64,000 nt of DNA from an uncultured Ectothiorhodospiraceae bacterium. Its GTDB lineage: Bacteria > Pseudomonadota > Gammaproteobacteria > Nitrococcales > Nitrococcaceae. A program made the translations under genes and the position numbers. The notes beneath the pieces are model-generated. The model worked only from the letters and a program-made list of their open reading frames with translations, was not told where the DNA came from and made no database searches. Positions 60,935 through 64,000 of this stretch are shown one piece after another (within the stretch, counting starts at the first letter, position 1; every line of letters starts with the position of its first letter). The stretch spans positions 1 to 64,000 of the forward strand of contig CAJXND010000004.1 in NCBI GenBank assembly GCA_913056385.1. Reading direction: 5' to 3'.

Positions 60935-62020
60935 TTACAACGGGGGATTATGCCAGTCCTGCGCGTTACCTTCTGCCTCTGCCGACTGCTCCGCTAACCC
61001 CGAGAGCTGCACGCCGAGCAGACGCACGGCCCGGTGCAGACGGTGTGCAAAGAGGCATTGATGGACCGCCTCGGCCAGCGGCTCGAAGCGATCGGTGGCC
61101 GCCGTCAGGCTGCGCGAGCGGGTATGCGTGGTGAAGTCGCGGTAGCGCAGCTTGACGGTCACCGTGCGCGCGGTGAGCCCACGCTCGACCAGTCGGCCAT
61201 GGACCTCGGTCAGCATCGCGCGCGCCTCGTGATCAAGCCGCCCACTGCTGCGGCAGTCCTGCTGGAAGGTTCGTTCGCGGCCGATGGACTTGCGGATCCG
61301 CTCGGTCTCGACCGGACGCTCGTCTTCGGCGTGTGCGGCGCGCTGTAGCGACAGGGCGTGGCGCGGGCTGAACACCGCCTGAAGGCGCACCAGCGGCATC
61401 GCGGCCAGATCACCGATCGTGGCAATGTCGAGCTCGGCCAGCCGCTCGGCGGTACGCGGCCCCACGCCATGGAGGGTGCGCACGGGCAGTGGCCAGACCC
61501 GAGCGGGCACATCCGCATGGGTGAGCCGGGTCAGGCCATCGGGTTTTTCGAGGTCGGAGGCGATCTTGGCCAGCAGCCGGTTGGGTCCGATGCCCACCGA
61601 TGCCACCAGGTCGGTATCAGCCAGAATCGCGGCCTTGAGGGCGCGTCCGATGGCAAGGGGTTGGTCTGCATCGGGACGGTGGCTGATGTCGAGATAGGCC
61701 TCATCCAGCCCCACCGCCTGGAGGCGCTCGCTCACCCCGCGCAAATGCGCATGAATCCGCTGGGACGCGGCCCGATAGGCGGCGAAGTCGACAGGCAGGA
61801 AGACGGCATCGGGGCAGAGCCGGGCCGCCGTGCGCAGGGGCATGCCTGAATGGATGCCAAAAACGCGTGCCTCGTAGGTGGCAGTCGAGACCACGCCACG
61901 CTGCGACGGATCGCCGCGGCCGCCCACCACAAGCGGCTGGCCGATGAGATCGGGGCGCTTGCGCCGTTCAACGGCGGCAAAAAAGGCGTCCATGTCGACG
62001 TGCATGATCACGCGCGACAC
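60935..62020 (-). CDS. dinB: DNA polymerase IV
   Basis: IMHVDMDAFFAAVERRKRPDLIGQPLVVGG, GVVSTATYEARVFGIHSGMPL, GLDEAYLDIS, VASVGIGPNRLLAKIASDLEKPDGLT. Confidence 0.96.
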   Translation of the reverse strand: MSRVIMHVDMDAFFAAVERRKRPDLIGQPLVVGGRGDPSQRGVVSTATYEARVFGIHSGMPLRTAARLCPDAVFLPVDFAAYRAASQRIHAHLRGVSERLQAVGLDEAYLDISHRPDADQPLAIGRALKAAILADTDLVASVGIGPNRLLAKIASDLEKPDGLTRLTHADVPARVWPLPVRTLHGVGPRTAERLAELDIATIGDLAAMPLVRLQAVFSPRHALSLQRAAHAEDERPVETERIRKSIGRERTFQQDCRSSGRLDHEARAMLTEVHGRLVERGLTARTVTVKLRYRDFTTHTRSRSLTAATDRFEPLAEAVHQCLFAHRLHRAVRLLGVQLSGLAEQSAEAEGNAQDWHNPPL

Positions 62021-62036
62021 GACGGCTGCCTGCTAC

Positions 62037-63409
<1,373 letters not shown>

Positions 63410-63413
<4 letters not shown>

Positions 63414-64000
63414 AACGCCTCCTCCCACGACCGGCTGAGGTGCATGGCGGCGTTGATGAGCCCCACCATGCTGTAGGTCTGGGGGAAGTTGCCCCACAGC
63501 TCGCCCGTCCCGGTATTCAGATCCTCCGAGAGCAGGCCGAGTTTCGTGCGGTGGGCAAGCATTTTCTCGAACAGCTCCCGGGCCTCGTCGGCGCGGCCGA
63601 TGGCCTGAAGCGCATCGATGAACCAGAACGTGCAGATATTGAAGGCGTTTTCGGGGTAGCCGAAGTCGTCTTCGGCGGCGTAGCGGAACAGCTGATCGCC
63701 GCGCCGCAGCTGTTGCTCGATCGCGTTGACCGTGCCCACGAAGCGCGGATCGTCGGCGGCCAGGAAGCCGAGCTCGTGCAACAGCAGCAGGCTGGCATCC
63801 ATCGTGTTGCCGCCAAAGGTCTCGGTGAAGGCGCCCAGTTCGTCGTTCCAGGCCTTGCGGCTGATGGTGGCGTGCATGTCGGCGGCCTGATCGCGCCAGC
63901 GCCGCGCATCGGCATCGAGCCCCAGGCGCTCGGCAATGCGGCGCAGCCGATCGCAGGCCGCCCAGCACATCATGGCTGAATAGGTGTGGATGCGCGCCCG
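63410..64000 (-). CDS. Glycoside hydrolase family 15 protein, 5' truncated by window edge
   Basis: MCWAACDRLRRIAERLGL..WNDELGAFTETFGGNTMDASLLLLHELGFL..LFRY..NICTFWFIDALQAIGR..LLSEDLNTGTGELWGNFPQTYSMVGLINAAMHL; frame open to base 64000. Confidence 0.88.

Overview
The 64 kb window is GC-rich and almost fully coding, and looks like a chromosomal segment of a gammaproteobacterium-like organism. Taxonomy was not tested. Main blocks: (1) 1-10.6 kb, an exopolysaccharide/O-antigen-type locus (phosphohexomutase fragment, UDP-GlcA epimerase, RfaH-like antiterminator, GT4, epimerase, PglC/WcaJ-type sugar transferase, FlaA1/WbpM-type dehydratase, galE, rfbB). (2) 8.5-21.3 kb, a stretch unusually dense in toxin-antitoxin (TA) modules of different families: AbrB/PIN, YefM/YoeB, RHH/VapC, Phd-like/RelE-like, HigBA-like and HipBA, plus an internally deleted antitoxin pseudogene. 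They are interleaved with ordinary genes (rfbB, gpx, ydcF-like, rpiA, ilvA, dksA-like, apt). Several modules have palindromic candidate operators, and a 177-bp nested palindrome lies just upstream of the HigBA-like pair. (3) 21.3-44 kb: NodIJ-type ABC exporter, two RND pumps, folE/folX, a six-hairpin glycosidase-like + GT4 operon, wrbA, GST genes, ribA, azlCD, LysR, tspO, gloA. (4) 44.2-54.3 kb: a glycerol regulon (glpK, glpR, glpD and the GlpSTPQ-DUF2160-V ABC importer). Its two ATPases carry complementary motif defects that would fall in a single composite ATP site. (5) 54.3-64 kb: copA with a CsoR-family regulator whose third metal ligand is His instead of Cys, a Pat-like acetyltransferase, an AEC transporter, dinB, otsA and a GH15 fragment. 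No rRNA, tRNA, CRISPR array or intact transposase was recognised. All assignments come from reading sequence motifs; no database search was run.
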